This document shows positions 9,126 through 17,692 of a stretch of DNA of 64,000 nucleotides, one piece after another. Position numbers and translations under genes: made by a program. The DNA is from Thiodiazotropha sp040506975 (GTDB lineage: Bacteria; Pseudomonadota; Gammaproteobacteria; Chromatiales; Chromatiaceae). A model generated the notes under the pieces. The model did no database searches and had not been told where the DNA came from. It saw only the letters and a list, made by a program, of their open reading frames with translations. Position 1 is the stretch's first letter; each line of letters starts with the position of its first letter. The DNA lies in NCBI GenBank assembly GCA_965211775.1, contig OZ242974.1, positions 4,216,001 through 4,280,000 of the forward strand, given 5' to 3'.

Positions 9126-10073
9126 TCATGTCAACATTGCCCTGACAACACCATTCCACCCCAACGCCAGATTGGAACGGTTATACCCCCCTCCCCCCAG
9201 TGCAATCATGCGACCGTTACAGAATTCATCGGCAAGTTCACTCAGCCGGCCCGCGGCATATTCATGCGCGGCAGGTGTAAACTCCATATGCGTGATCGGG
9301 TCACCCCGGATGCTGTCGGCGCCCGCCTGAAGTATGATCAATTCCGGTTTCCCCTGTCGAATAAACGCTTCAACAGACGGCCAGACACGATAAAAATGGG
9401 CGTCATTGGCCAACGGCGGTAAGGGTACGTTCAATTTTTTGCCTTTGCCTTCTCCCTTGCCGGTCTCTTCCACCGCGCCAGTACCTGGATAGAGATAACG
9501 GCCATCTTCATGGATATCGGCAAAGATCAAATCGGGGTCTGATTCGAAGGCGTAAAACACGCCATCGCCATGGTGGGCATCGATATCGATATAGGCGATA
9601 CGACGAATGCCGTGGTTAAGCCTCAGGTTTTCGATCATCACCCCGGCATCGTTGAAGACACAGAAACCGGCTGCCGAATCCCGCCGGGCGTGGTGCAGAC
9701 CTGCGATGGGAACAAACACCTTTGGGTATCTCCCGGAAAGGATGGCTTGCATGCCATCCAATACGGACCCGACCACGGTACAGGCGGCCTCATACACACC
9801 TTCAAAGGCAGGTGTGTCGCCGGCATCGAGGTAGCCGTGGCCGCTCTCCGACTGGATCTTGACCCGATTGATATAGGCCTGGGTATGGAATGGGAGTAAC
9901 AACTGCTCACTGCACAATTGTGGCGTAGCGATAGATACCTGTTTGTCCAATCCCTGCTTGAGCGTCTCTTTCCAGAATGCCTGAATGCGGTCGGGCCCGA
10001 AGGGATGCCCGTCACCAAAACCGTAGCGGCCCAGGGTCTCACCGAAATAGACAGTGACCGGTTTATCGCTCAT
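9126..10073 (-). CDS. Histone deacetylase-family (AcuC/acetylpolyamine amidohydrolase-like) enzyme
   Basis: A zinc-dependent deacetylase of about 315 residues. The catalytic His pair is in GLHHARRD (about 127-128), zinc ligands are in YIDIDAHHGDG (Asp and His at about 165-167) and LQAGADS, and GGGGYN closes the active site, so it should be functional. Bacterial members deacetylate polyamines, acetyl-CoA synthetase or small molecules; the substrate cannot be read from sequence. ATG 10073 (MSDKP) is preferred over a codon three residues upstream. No partner gene is adjacent. Confidence 0.9.
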   Translation of the reverse strand: MSDKPVTVYFGETLGRYGFGDGHPFGPDRIQAFWKETLKQGLDKQVSIATPQLCSEQLLLPFHTQAYINRVKIQSESGHGYLDAGDTPAFEGVYEAACTVVGSVLDGMQAILSGRYPKVFVPIAGLHHARRDSAAGFCVFNDAGVMIENLRLNHGIRRIAYIDIDAHHGDGVFYAFESDPDLIFADIHEDGRYLYPGTGAVEETGKGEGKGKKLNVPLPPLANDAHFYRVWPSVEAFIRQGKPELIILQAGADSIRGDPITHMEFTPAAHEYAAGRLSELADEFCNGRMIALGGGGYNRSNLALGWNGVVRAMLT

Positions 10074-10281
10074 AGAAACCACACACGTTGATATTCAGCC
10101 CCCGATGACGGTCTGTCCATTTCAAGTATAGGCAAGATAACAACCGACAGGTTCAAGCAATGGTTGAATAGAAACAACCCATAAACAGTCTTTCGATGCC
10201 GATATATTATGTAAATGGGCAACGAACAGAAGCACACCCTCTGTTACATGACATCAGCTTATGCCTGACAACAGGGTTAAT

Positions 10282-10788
10282 TTATCTGTTCAGCATGGCT
10301 CGCAATTCAATGAACACCACCACCCCCAAGACAATCAATTGCAGCATCATGACTACAACCATCCATAGCGGCATGCTCAAGCCGAGAAACTGCCATTGAA
10401 TATCGCCACAGAAACCTGTCGGCTGAAACACCGCTGGCAGCCATCGATCCAGCTTGAACCAGGCAGGGAACTTGGCATTGACATCACAGCTCAGCGAAGG
10501 TTGAACAATGCCCAGTTGCAACCCTGACAGTTCCAGTGCCAGATATAGGCACCAGCCGGCCGCCACACCCCAGCCGATATAGCCGATCCACCTGGCGATC
10601 GACGAAGTGGGGGCACTCATACCGATAAGCGCCGAGACGAAGATCCCCAACACCGCAGCCCGTTGATAGATGCAGAGGACACAGGGATCGAGCTCCAGGC
10701 CATACTGAAAATAGAGTGCCGCAGCCTCCAGGATAAGTGCGCTTGCCGCCAGTAACAGCCATGGCAGGCGTTTTTGAATGAACAACAT
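10282..10788 (-). CDS. dsbB: Disulfide bond formation protein B
   Basis: Inner-membrane quinone reductase that reoxidises DsbA. The 168-residue protein has four membrane helices and both cysteine pairs: C36/C39 in DPCVLC and C101/C127 in the second periplasmic loop. Its partner DsbA is encoded at 46.2 kb in this window, not adjacent. Confidence 0.95.
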   Translation of the reverse strand: MLFIQKRLPWLLLAASALILEAAALYFQYGLELDPCVLCIYQRAAVLGIFVSALIGMSAPTSSIARWIGYIGWGVAAGWCLYLALELSGLQLGIVQPSLSCDVNAKFPAWFKLDRWLPAVFQPTGFCGDIQWQFLGLSMPLWMVVVMMLQLIVLGVVVFIELRAMLNR

Positions 10789-10920
10789 ATGCTTTTCTAG
10801 TTAATGTCCGGGATTCCTATAGTAGCCCATCCATGCCGCTATCCAAATAATATCCCGCCAACCAGCCATTGATCATTTTCAATGCCGGACAGATCGGGTG
10901 GGCAGTATGCTGATTGTCAT

Positions 10921-11103
10921 ATGAAAATTGCAGTTACCAGTCAAAATTTCCGCACCATCACTCAACACGCCGGCAAGACAAGGCGCTTCCTGATCTATAA
11001 ACAAGACCCTCTGACTGCAGTCACGGCGGTGATTGAAGGCAACCCCCTGCCGCCATCTGAAGTGCATGTCCATGGCCAGCCCCATCCGCCAAACATGCCT
11101 TGA
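10921..11103 (+). pseudogene. NifX/NifB-type cofactor-domain protein, internally shortened
   Basis: The 60-residue frame starts MKIAVTSQNFRTITQHAGK, the classic start of the dinitrogenase FeMo-cofactor biosynthesis domain (NifX/NifB C-terminal family, normally about 100-120 residues). After about 27 residues it passes straight to QDPLTAVTAVIEGNPLPP and a His/Pro-rich tail, which resembles the usual C-terminus. This reads as an in-frame deletion of the middle of the domain, including the glycine-rich cofactor-binding part. The ribosome-binding site is weak. It converges on the porin gene. Confidence 0.45.
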
Positions 11104-11126
11104 CCAGGATAGGCGGTGGAGCGAAT

Positions 11127-12227
11127 TCAGAAGCCGTAGTTGGCCATCAGCCTGACGAAATCACCGTCCTCGTGCATGTCGGTGTAGATCAGTTCCAGAC
11201 CCAGATGATCATTCATATCGTATACCGCGTAGTAGTCGGTCTCGTTTGCTCCCTGATCGAAATCCACGTGCAGCACACCCACTGCCAGTGCCTCGACACC
11301 CGCATACTCGATACTGAATGCCGCTGCCTCCTGGCCCTCGACACCGTCAATGGTATGATCGTCTGCCGATGTAAAATAGGGACCGCCACCGAAACCATTG
11401 GTCACCCTACCCGATACATCGTTGTACGCGACGGTGATTGTGAAGTCCGCCCGGGTATAGCTGCCGGTGATACCCCAGACATCACCGTCAGGCCCTGACT
11501 CACCGCCGGCATCATCCGATTGGGAGCCGATCTGCAGACCGATACTGAAGGCATCGGTCTCGTACATGCCTTCCAGGTAGAACAGCTCGGCAAAATTGCT
11601 GCCCCGGTAGTACCAGCCCTGCAGCGTCAGTTGTTCGATGCCCTCGAACACAGCACCGACCGCTGTCAGGCCGTCGTCGCCGTTCAACTCCCGGAATCTT
11701 TCCGGAATATCGGCATCGACACCGGCCCATTTTTCGAGATGGGTCAGATAGAGTGTGGTACCGGCAATATCGTTATTGCTCAGTAACAGCCCCTGAAAGG
11801 TATTCGGCACCATGCGAATATCATCGGTATCGGCGTGGGGTGTATCCAGCTCGAAGCGACCGACACGCAGCGCAGTGTTGCTGTACTCTGCCTGGATGTA
11901 GGCCTCGCCCAGAATGGTGTAGCTGGCGCTTTCCGAGGAGAAAAAATCGCCGTTCTCATCATCGAACAGCTCCCCGGTGGTATAGAAGGTTGCGCCGGCG
12001 CTCAATCCCTTCCAGGTCGGTCCGATATAGCCGAGTTTACCGCCAATGGCTGAACCATCCGTCTCATTGCCGGTTTCGTCCTCGGCATGGATAACGCCTA
12101 GCCTGAAGTTACCGAAGACACCCTCTTCGGCCTGCGCGACGGTCACCCCCGAAAGACCAAACAGCACTCCGGACAGCAATCCAGCCAGGACCTTCCTCTT
12201 TAATAACCCTCTTACACTATCTGGCAA
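11127..12227 (-). CDS. Outer-membrane beta-barrel porin (OprD-like)
   Basis: The mature region is rich in alternating aromatic/acidic beta strands and ends in the outer-membrane signature with a terminal Phe (MANYGF). A signal peptide is clear from LLKRKVLAGLLSGVLF to VAQA before EEGVFGNFRLG. FGNFRLGVIHAEDE, TALRVGRFELDTP and RMVPNTFQGLLL resemble OprD-family channels. No ATG lies just before the signal peptide: the nearest possible starts are TTG 12227 (eight codons before the signal core) or far upstream ATGs that would add about 35-60 unlikely residues. I give TTG 12227 with low certainty; the original start may have been lost. Confidence 0.75.
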   Translation of the reverse strand: MPDSVRGLLKRKVLAGLLSGVLFGLSGVTVAQAEEGVFGNFRLGVIHAEDETGNETDGSAIGGKLGYIGPTWKGLSAGATFYTTGELFDDENGDFFSSESASYTILGEAYIQAEYSNTALRVGRFELDTPHADTDDIRMVPNTFQGLLLSNNDIAGTTLYLTHLEKWAGVDADIPERFRELNGDDGLTAVGAVFEGIEQLTLQGWYYRGSNFAELFYLEGMYETDAFSIGLQIGSQSDDAGGESGPDGDVWGITGSYTRADFTITVAYNDVSGRVTNGFGGGPYFTSADDHTIDGVEGQEAAAFSIEYAGVEALAVGVLHVDFDQGANETDYYAVYDMNDHLGLELIYTDMHEDGDFVRLMANYGF

Positions 12228-12723
12228 AAAGGTATTGCGGTGACACCTCACAGGTTGGGTAACTCTATTCTGGATGCCAACCATCCGGAACTGTTGATCA
12301 AAAACCCGGTTCCGTCCAACAAAGGAGATCGCTGCCGGCACTCTCTCTGCACCGAACGTAGTCAGTCTTGTTTTTTCCATAACTAATACCACTCAGAGTG
12401 TAAGTTAAGGCTGGCTGGCGTCCGCTGGCGGGCCGATCGGCTTGATCTTAAAAAGATGACTGTTTGTCTAGCGATGCTCGAGGTGTCTTGCGAAGCTTAA
12501 GGATGGACGCTGTTTCATCCCATTCGCATACCACCGTGAAGCAGTTTTGCTCATTAACCGCGGTAATAATAATACGAATGATTATTGTTTGCAATATGTT
12601 TCGCGCTGCTTACTACAACAGATCAGCGCTATCCTTCACTTGATCTGTGATGCACGATACCTGAGGCAGAACACCGCATGGCAAGCCGCTCCCCATGGAA
12701 ACTTGCGATGACCGGTATCAACT
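12228..12723. other. Region between porin and lipoprotein remnant
   Basis: Apart from the Fur-box-like palindrome I see no gene. A 17-codon frame starting ATG 12678 (MASRSPWKLAMTGINYE) ends just before the lipoprotein start and overlaps it; it has no clear ribosome-binding site and may be chance. Confidence 0.4.
12565..12586. promoter_or_regulatory. Fur-box-like palindrome
   Basis: A 22-bp AT-rich palindrome with outer arms AATAAT/ATTATT and 9 of 11 paired positions, in the style of the Fur consensus. It lies about 340 bp before the porin start and 138 bp before a lipoprotein start on the other strand, so it could control either. No experimental support; similarity was judged by eye. Confidence 0.4.
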
Positions 12724-12810
12724 ATGAATAAACCGCTCGTCTTCCTCGTCCCTATATTGTTGCTCTTTGGCTGTTCCAATAGCGGTGGAGAAGATACCAG
12801 GGCCTGTTAA
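12724..12810 (+). pseudogene. Lipoprotein, 5' remnant cut by MITE-like repeat
   Basis: ATG 12724 begins a signal peptide with a lipobox, LLLFGC followed by SNSGGEDT, typical of a secreted lipoprotein. After 25 codons the frame meets the end of the MITE-like repeat at 12799 and terminates as RAC-stop from the repeat sequence. The remainder of the gene is not found on the other side, where sixA ends, so flanking DNA was probably deleted. Confidence 0.6.
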
Positions 12811-13054
12811 CACCAATCCAATCGGCCCTGCTGGGACTATTTTTTCGTCCAGCAAGGCAGCGTGAGCGATGTGTAGTGACTCTACATGAGCGAATGCTAA
12901 CGCCGCTGGACGGGAAAATAGCCCCAGCCTTTCGGGTTGCGCCCCGAAGGAAGTACCCTTGGGGTGCGCCCCGAAGGAAGTGCCCTTGGGGTACGCCTTG
13001 ATTGGCGCTTTTTCAGGCCCAACAGAGCCCACCCGATTAGTGTTAACAGGCCCT
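12799..13054. repeat. MITE-like repeat, copy 2 (256 bp)
   Basis: Both inverted ends are present (AGGGCCTGTTAACACC... and ...TTAGTGTTAACAGGCCCT) with the same internal CAGC/GCTG arms and GCCCCGAAGGAAGT units as copy 1. It joins a truncated lipoprotein gene on the left to the 3' end of sixA on the right. Flanks are CC and AA, so no TA duplication remains. Confidence 0.85.
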
Positions 13055-13513
13055 AAGCAACTCCGGTCTTATCATCCAATTGACCCGCCAACTCATATCA
13101 TCCACGCGCTCCAGGCAGACCACGCTGCCTGGCTGGTAGGCAATGACCGGCTTGTCTCTATCCCCGAGAAGCAAATGCGAAACCAACTTCGCCATGAATG
13201 GCAGATGACCGACAACCATTATCTCCTTACCTCCGCCATGCTTGAGCAAATCAAACGCCCTGGGATCGTCATTTGGGTTGATGCCGCCATTTTCTTCCAG
13301 CGTTAATCCCGGCGCAATCGCATTGGTCAAACGCTCAGCCGTTTGCATAGCGCGCAGCTTTCCGCTGTGGACCGCCCTGTCTGGACAAATGCCGGCCTGC
13401 TTAAGAAAGGTGGCGAGCCGATCGATATCCTCCCTGCCCCGGTCAGTCAGGGGTCGGTCGGGATCGACCTCTTTTTTGCATGCCTCGCCGTGCTGTACGA
13501 GATATAGTTTCAT
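13043..13513 (-). CDS. sixA: Phosphohistidine phosphatase SixA
   Basis: A 156-residue histidine-phosphatase-superfamily enzyme that removes phosphate from histidine, for example on HPt domains or NPr. The catalytic LYLVQHGEA motif is at the N-terminus and the second histidine in MVVGHLPFM. ATG 13513 has a GGGGGTGA ribosome-binding site; a 14-codon longer frame is unlikely. The last three codons and stop (RAC-stop) come from the inverted end of the MITE-like repeat, so the natural C-terminus has been replaced, but the catalytic domain is complete. Confidence 0.9.
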   Translation of the reverse strand: MKLYLVQHGEACKKEVDPDRPLTDRGREDIDRLATFLKQAGICPDRAVHSGKLRAMQTAERLTNAIAPGLTLEENGGINPNDDPRAFDLLKHGGGKEIMVVGHLPFMAKLVSHLLLGDRDKPVIAYQPGSVVCLERVDDMSWRVNWMIRPELLRAC

Positions 13514-13596
13514 GTCACCCCCAAACCCATTGGCCTCGTGTGATTCGATCAACACCCGTCCATCCGATATTTCTTGATCATTCTTTCAAAACCATC

Positions 13597-14670
13597 TCAG
13601 GTCAGCAACGCCACACTCTTGACCTGTGCATAGAGCTGCATCCCCTCGCGGATCCCCATACCCATGGCTGAGCGGCGGGTGATGCGTGACAGCAGGGTCT
13701 GGCCATCCTCCAGCTCCAAGCGCACCAGCACCTGGGTGGGGCTGATGTCGCGGGTGTCGATGACCCGCACCGGCAGGATGTTGAGGATACTGGTATCGGT
13801 ATGGGCTCTGAGGGATAGGCTGACATCCCTGGCCTGGATCTGTACCCTGGCATGGCGGCCCACCGGCAGATCCTCCCGGGGTACGGCAATCCTGCTGCCC
13901 CGCAAAGTTATCCAGGTCAGATGATAGCTGTGGTCGTGGGAAGTAACGTTGCCCACCAGCAGCGCGGAGGCGTCATCGTAGCCCGACAGGGGCATATCAA
14001 GCCGCGTCAACAGCGGCGCGGCCTCGCCCTGTGCGGTGACTCGCCCTCCATCCAGCAGCACCATATGGTCAGCAAGCCTGGCCACCTCATTGGGGTCGTG
14101 GGAGACATACAGGGAGGGGATGGCGAACTCGTCGTGCAACCGTTCCAGATAGGGCAGGATGGTCTGTTTGGCCGCATGATCGAGGGCGGAGAGCGGTTCA
14201 TCCATCAACAGCAATCGCGGGCTGGTGAGCAGGGCGCGTGCGATGGCGACCCGCTGGCGTTCACCGCCGGAGAGCCGGCCTGTCGAGCGCGGCAAAAGGG
14301 CTGATATCCCGAACAGTTCCACCACATCGTGAAAGGGTATCCGCCGCTGAGCTTCAGACACCCGGCGCATGCCATACCGCAGATTCTCCCGCACCGATAG
14401 ATGCGGAAAGAGACTCGCCTCCTGGAATACATAGCCGATGGGCCTCCGATGGACCGGCAGAAACCGGCTCTCATCCTGCCATGTCTCACCATTGACCCGC
14501 ACCACGCCCTGGGTTGTGCGCTCGAGACCGGCCACGGCCCGCAACACACTGGTTTTGCCCGATCCCGAAGGACCGAACAGGGCTGTGACACCCTGAGCCG
14601 GCGCGGTGAAATCCACCTCCAGGTCGAAGTCACCCAAACAGTGCTTCAGATTGACCTCGATACCACTCAC
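13597..14670 (-). CDS. modC: Molybdate ABC transporter ATP-binding protein
   Basis: Energises molybdate import. The 357-residue protein has Walker A GPSGSGKT (33-40), signature LSGGERQRVAIAR (133-145), Walker B LLLMDEP (153-159), and a C-terminal TOBE (molybdate-binding) domain with ARVQIQARDVSL and RITRRSA. Its start overlaps the modB stop by four bases, so the two are coupled. Confidence 0.95.
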   Translation of the reverse strand: MSGIEVNLKHCLGDFDLEVDFTAPAQGVTALFGPSGSGKTSVLRAVAGLERTTQGVVRVNGETWQDESRFLPVHRRPIGYVFQEASLFPHLSVRENLRYGMRRVSEAQRRIPFHDVVELFGISALLPRSTGRLSGGERQRVAIARALLTSPRLLLMDEPLSALDHAAKQTILPYLERLHDEFAIPSLYVSHDPNEVARLADHMVLLDGGRVTAQGEAAPLLTRLDMPLSGYDDASALLVGNVTSHDHSYHLTWITLRGSRIAVPREDLPVGRHARVQIQARDVSLSLRAHTDTSILNILPVRVIDTRDISPTQVLVRLELEDGQTLLSRITRRSAMGMGIREGMQLYAQVKSVALLT

Positions 14671-15344
14671 GGCTGATGACTCCGGGTAATACGTCCATTG
14701 ACCAGGTAGAGGGTCATCAGCACAAGGAACGAGAAGGCGAGCATACCGGCAGCCAGCAGGTGGGCCTGACCATACTCCAGGGTCTCGACCTGTTCGTAGA
14801 TCGCCACCGACAATACTCTGGTCTCGCCGGGGATGCTCCCGCCAATCATCAGCACCACACCGAACTCGCCCACCGTGTGGGCAAAGGAGAGGACCGCGGC
14901 GGTAAGAAAGCCGGATCGCGCCAGCGGTATCACCACGGTCGCAAAACGGTCCCAGGGGGAAGCGCGCAGGGTGGCGGCCACCTCCGCCGGACGCGGCCCG
15001 AGGGCCTCGAATGCGTTCTGCAGCGGCTGTACCACGAAGGGCAGCGAATAGAGTACCGAGGCGAACACAAGCCCCTCGAAGGTAAATGCCAGGCTACCGA
15101 TACCAAGGACCTCCGTCAGGCGACCTACAGGCCCGTCGGGGGCGAGCATGATCAGCAGGTAGAATCCGAGCACGGTGGGTGGCAACACCAGCGGCAGTGC
15201 GACCACCGCCGAAAGGGCCTGCTTGTACCAGGCATGAGTGCGCGCCAACCACCAGGCAATCGGGGTACCGACGATGAGCAGCACCAGGGTTGTTGTGCTG
15301 GCCAGTTTGATGGTCAGCCAGACGGGTTGCCAGTCGAATGCCAT
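14667..15344 (-). CDS. modB: Molybdate ABC transporter permease
   Basis: A 225-residue inner-membrane permease with five or six helices and the EAA-type loop EALGPRPAEVAATLRASPWDRF, where modC docks; HTVGEFGVVLMIGG is typical of ModB. ATG 15344 follows GGAG. It should be preceded by modA, but a MITE-like repeat (15376-15567) and an IS4-family element (15590-16865) now lie between them, so modBC may lack the operon promoter. Confidence 0.95.
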   Translation of the reverse strand: MAFDWQPVWLTIKLASTTTLVLLIVGTPIAWWLARTHAWYKQALSAVVALPLVLPPTVLGFYLLIMLAPDGPVGRLTEVLGIGSLAFTFEGLVFASVLYSLPFVVQPLQNAFEALGPRPAEVAATLRASPWDRFATVVIPLARSGFLTAAVLSFAHTVGEFGVVLMIGGSIPGETRVLSVAIYEQVETLEYGQAHLLAAGMLAFSFLVLMTLYLVNGRITRSHQP

Positions 15345-15375
15345 GGTCAGCTCCGCATTGATGAGTTTGAGTGCC

Positions 15376-15567
15376 AGGGCCAGTTTTTGTACCCAGCAAG
15401 GCAGAATGAGCGTGGTGTAGTTATTCTACATGAGCGAATGATAACGCCGCTGGGTGCAAAAACAGACCCAGCCCTTGGGGTACGCCCCGAAGGAAGTGCC
15501 CTTGGGGTACGCCTTGATTGGCGTTTCAGGCCCAACAGAGCCCACCCGATTAGTGTCAACGGGCCCT
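15376..15567. repeat. MITE-like repeat, copy 3 (192 bp, left end shortened)
   Basis: Shares the internal CCCAGC...GCTGGG arms and GCCCCGAAGGAAGT units with copies 1 and 2 and has the right-hand end (GATTAGTGTCAACGGGCCCT). The left end goes from AGGGCC directly into the internal part, so the TTAACACTAATCC segment is missing. It lies 31 bp before modB. Confidence 0.8.
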
Positions 15568-15589
15568 GAGTTTTTTTTGCATAAAATAT

Positions 15590-16865
15590 CACTGCTGTCC
15601 CGCTAACTTTCAAAGCAAAGCCATCTGATTATTATCAGGTTGGCCCTCGCGGGGTGGATCACCTCGCAGCAATGCCATCAGATCCCGTTTTTCAAACAAA
15701 TTAAGCTGTAGTAATCGTAATATTTGTTGCATGCTTTTTTGCAACTTCGACTGGAACTTGAGAAAGGCCAGTAGCAAATAGACACACAATGCAATCCAGA
15801 TCTGTGTCATAAGCGCATTTTTGCTGGTACCCACAAATGATTTGATTTTCAGGTTTTGTTTGATCCATTTGAAAAACAATTCAACCTGCCACCTTGCCCT
15901 GTATATATCGGCAATCGTTTTGGCAGCAAGCTCGAAATTGTTGGTGAGAAACACATAACGCCTTCCGGTCTCCGCATCCCGATAGCCGATACGACGTAAT
16001 GGTACTGGGCACTTTTTGGCAGTCTGCGCACCTGTAAACTCAATGGTTTGGTCGCTGGTCAATCCCTTACTTTTCAACACTGATCGACGGCTTACCGTAC
16101 GGTACTTTGCATTGGTCTTCAGGCGAGTGACAAAAAATATCCCTTTTGCTGTCAGTTGGTTATACCAAGCGTAGTCGTTGTAACCCTTATCAACCGCCAC
16201 GATACTCCCCTTGGGGAATTTCAAGGCACGCCCGACAGTTACATCGTGTGCCTTACCCTCTGTCACCGTCACAAATTCCGGCAAATAGCCCGAGTGGTTC
16301 AGCCCAACATGCAGTTTTATCGCTCCTTTCGTCGTGCGAAAATCAGCCCAGGGGAAAACAGACAGACATAAATCGATCGTCGAAGCATCCAGCGAATAAA
16401 GTGGGTTGCTGAAACGAAAATCATGACCAGGAACCACACCCTGACAGCGATGCAACAGCTTTCCAAACAAAGCTTCATACAGCCCGTATGGCTTACCATC
16501 ATTGATGCGGGATAAATTGGAACGTGACAGTTTTGCACTACCGAGGTGATAAAGACGATGGGCTTGCGCGGACATACTGTCAACGATGTCACGTAAGCTG
16601 TTTCGACCTGACAGTTGCGCCATTGCCAGGGTTACGAATTGCGACCAACGTGAGGCTGTTCGGAAAGAACGGCCTGTATGGTGCTGTTTTGCAAGGGTCT
16701 CGAATTCATGTCTCGGTATTAGTTTCAGAAGTTGTGAAAACACAGTATTATGGTGACTCAAGGCCTGATTTCCTTTTTGTTTTTCAATGGTTTGTGGTGA
16801 ACTCATTGTAACAAAACAAACTGGTCTTCAGGCCTTCTTATTCTCTCCTTAACGGGACAGCAGTG
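15590..16865 (-). mobile_element. IS4-family insertion sequence between modA and modB
   Basis: Bounded by inverted repeats starting CACTGCTGTCCCG (13 bp perfect) and a 9-bp direct repeat ATAAAATAT at 15581-15589 and 16866-16874. Length is 1,276 bp. It inserted just after the modA stop codon, leaving modA intact but cutting it off from modBC. Confidence 0.92.
15610..16806 (-). CDS. IS4-family transposase
   Basis: A 398-residue DDE transposase with a DUF4372-like N-terminus. Catalytic acids are in LDASTIDL and VAVDKGYND, and the IS4 signature Y-(2)-R-(3)-E-(6)-K appears in YRARWQVELFFKWIKQ. The frame is intact and the ends are perfect, so it may still move. Confidence 0.95.
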   Translation of the reverse strand: MSSPQTIEKQKGNQALSHHNTVFSQLLKLIPRHEFETLAKQHHTGRSFRTASRWSQFVTLAMAQLSGRNSLRDIVDSMSAQAHRLYHLGSAKLSRSNLSRINDGKPYGLYEALFGKLLHRCQGVVPGHDFRFSNPLYSLDASTIDLCLSVFPWADFRTTKGAIKLHVGLNHSGYLPEFVTVTEGKAHDVTVGRALKFPKGSIVAVDKGYNDYAWYNQLTAKGIFFVTRLKTNAKYRTVSRRSVLKSKGLTSDQTIEFTGAQTAKKCPVPLRRIGYRDAETGRRYVFLTNNFELAAKTIADIYRARWQVELFFKWIKQNLKIKSFVGTSKNALMTQIWIALCVYLLLAFLKFQSKLQKSMQQILRLLQLNLFEKRDLMALLRGDPPREGQPDNNQMALL

Positions 16866-16881
16866 ATAAAATATGTTCGCG

Positions 16882-17661
16882 CTATTCACAAGTCTCGCTG
16901 CATTGTTCCACACCATAGCCATAGCGCTCGATTACCTTGCGTGCGGTGTCGCTCCTGAGGAATTCCAGATAGGCGATGGCTGCCGGGTTCGCTTCCCCCT
17001 TTTTCAACAACACCGCCGCCTGATCGATTGGGGCGTAATAATCCGGCGGAATCTCCCACAGTGTACCGGCCCCGCCTTCCCACTCCTTGATCTGAGCCAA
17101 GGCGATAAAACCCAGTACCGCGCTGCCGGTGGCGGCAAACTGGAATGCCTGGGCAATCGACTCCCCCCTCACCAGTTTCGGGGCTAGGCTTTCCAGCACC
17201 CCCATTCGCTGCATCACCTGCTCCGCCGCCAAACCGTATGGAGCTGTTTTAGGGTTGGCGAGAGCGAGATGATCGAAGGAACCATGTTTGAGATAGTGGT
17301 CAGCGTCGGTGAATAGATCCGATTTAAAGCTCCAGAGCACCAATTTGCCTTTTGCATAGACGAAACGTGAACCGGGCACTGCCAATCCCTCCTCTTCGGC
17401 CATCTCTGGCCGCTGGCGATCAGCCGCCAGGAAGATTTCAAAAGGCGCACCATGTGCGATCTGTGAATAGAGCTTTCCGGTAGAACCATAGCTTATACGG
17501 GTAGCATGCCCGGTGGCCTTTTCAAACAACCGGGCAAGCTCACGATTGGCATTTATAAAATTGGACGCTACAGCTAACTTCACCTCTTCAGCCTCCACCC
17601 GGACACAGGGAACCGAGAGGCCTATGATGGCGGCAAGAATAATGAAGATGGCTGTTTTCAT
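16882..17661 (-). CDS. modA: Molybdate ABC transporter periplasmic binding protein
   Basis: Captures molybdate (or tungstate) in the periplasm. The signal peptide is MKTAIFIILAAIIGLSV to EA, followed by EVKLAVASNFINANRELARLFE, SYGSTGKLYSQI and FAATGSAVLGFIAL, the ligand-contact segments of ModA. ATG 17661 gives a normal signal peptide; a start six codons upstream is less likely. IS1595 copy 3 ends 31 bp before it and the IS4-family element begins 16 bp after its stop, so modA is boxed in by two mobile elements. Confidence 0.93.
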   Translation of the reverse strand: MKTAIFIILAAIIGLSVPCVRVEAEEVKLAVASNFINANRELARLFEKATGHATRISYGSTGKLYSQIAHGAPFEIFLAADRQRPEMAEEEGLAVPGSRFVYAKGKLVLWSFKSDLFTDADHYLKHGSFDHLALANPKTAPYGLAAEQVMQRMGVLESLAPKLVRGESIAQAFQFAATGSAVLGFIALAQIKEWEGGAGTLWEIPPDYYAPIDQAAVLLKKGEANPAAIAYLEFLRSDTARKVIERYGYGVEQCSETCE

Positions 17662-17692
17662 GAAGCCTATATCTACCACGTATATTATCTTA

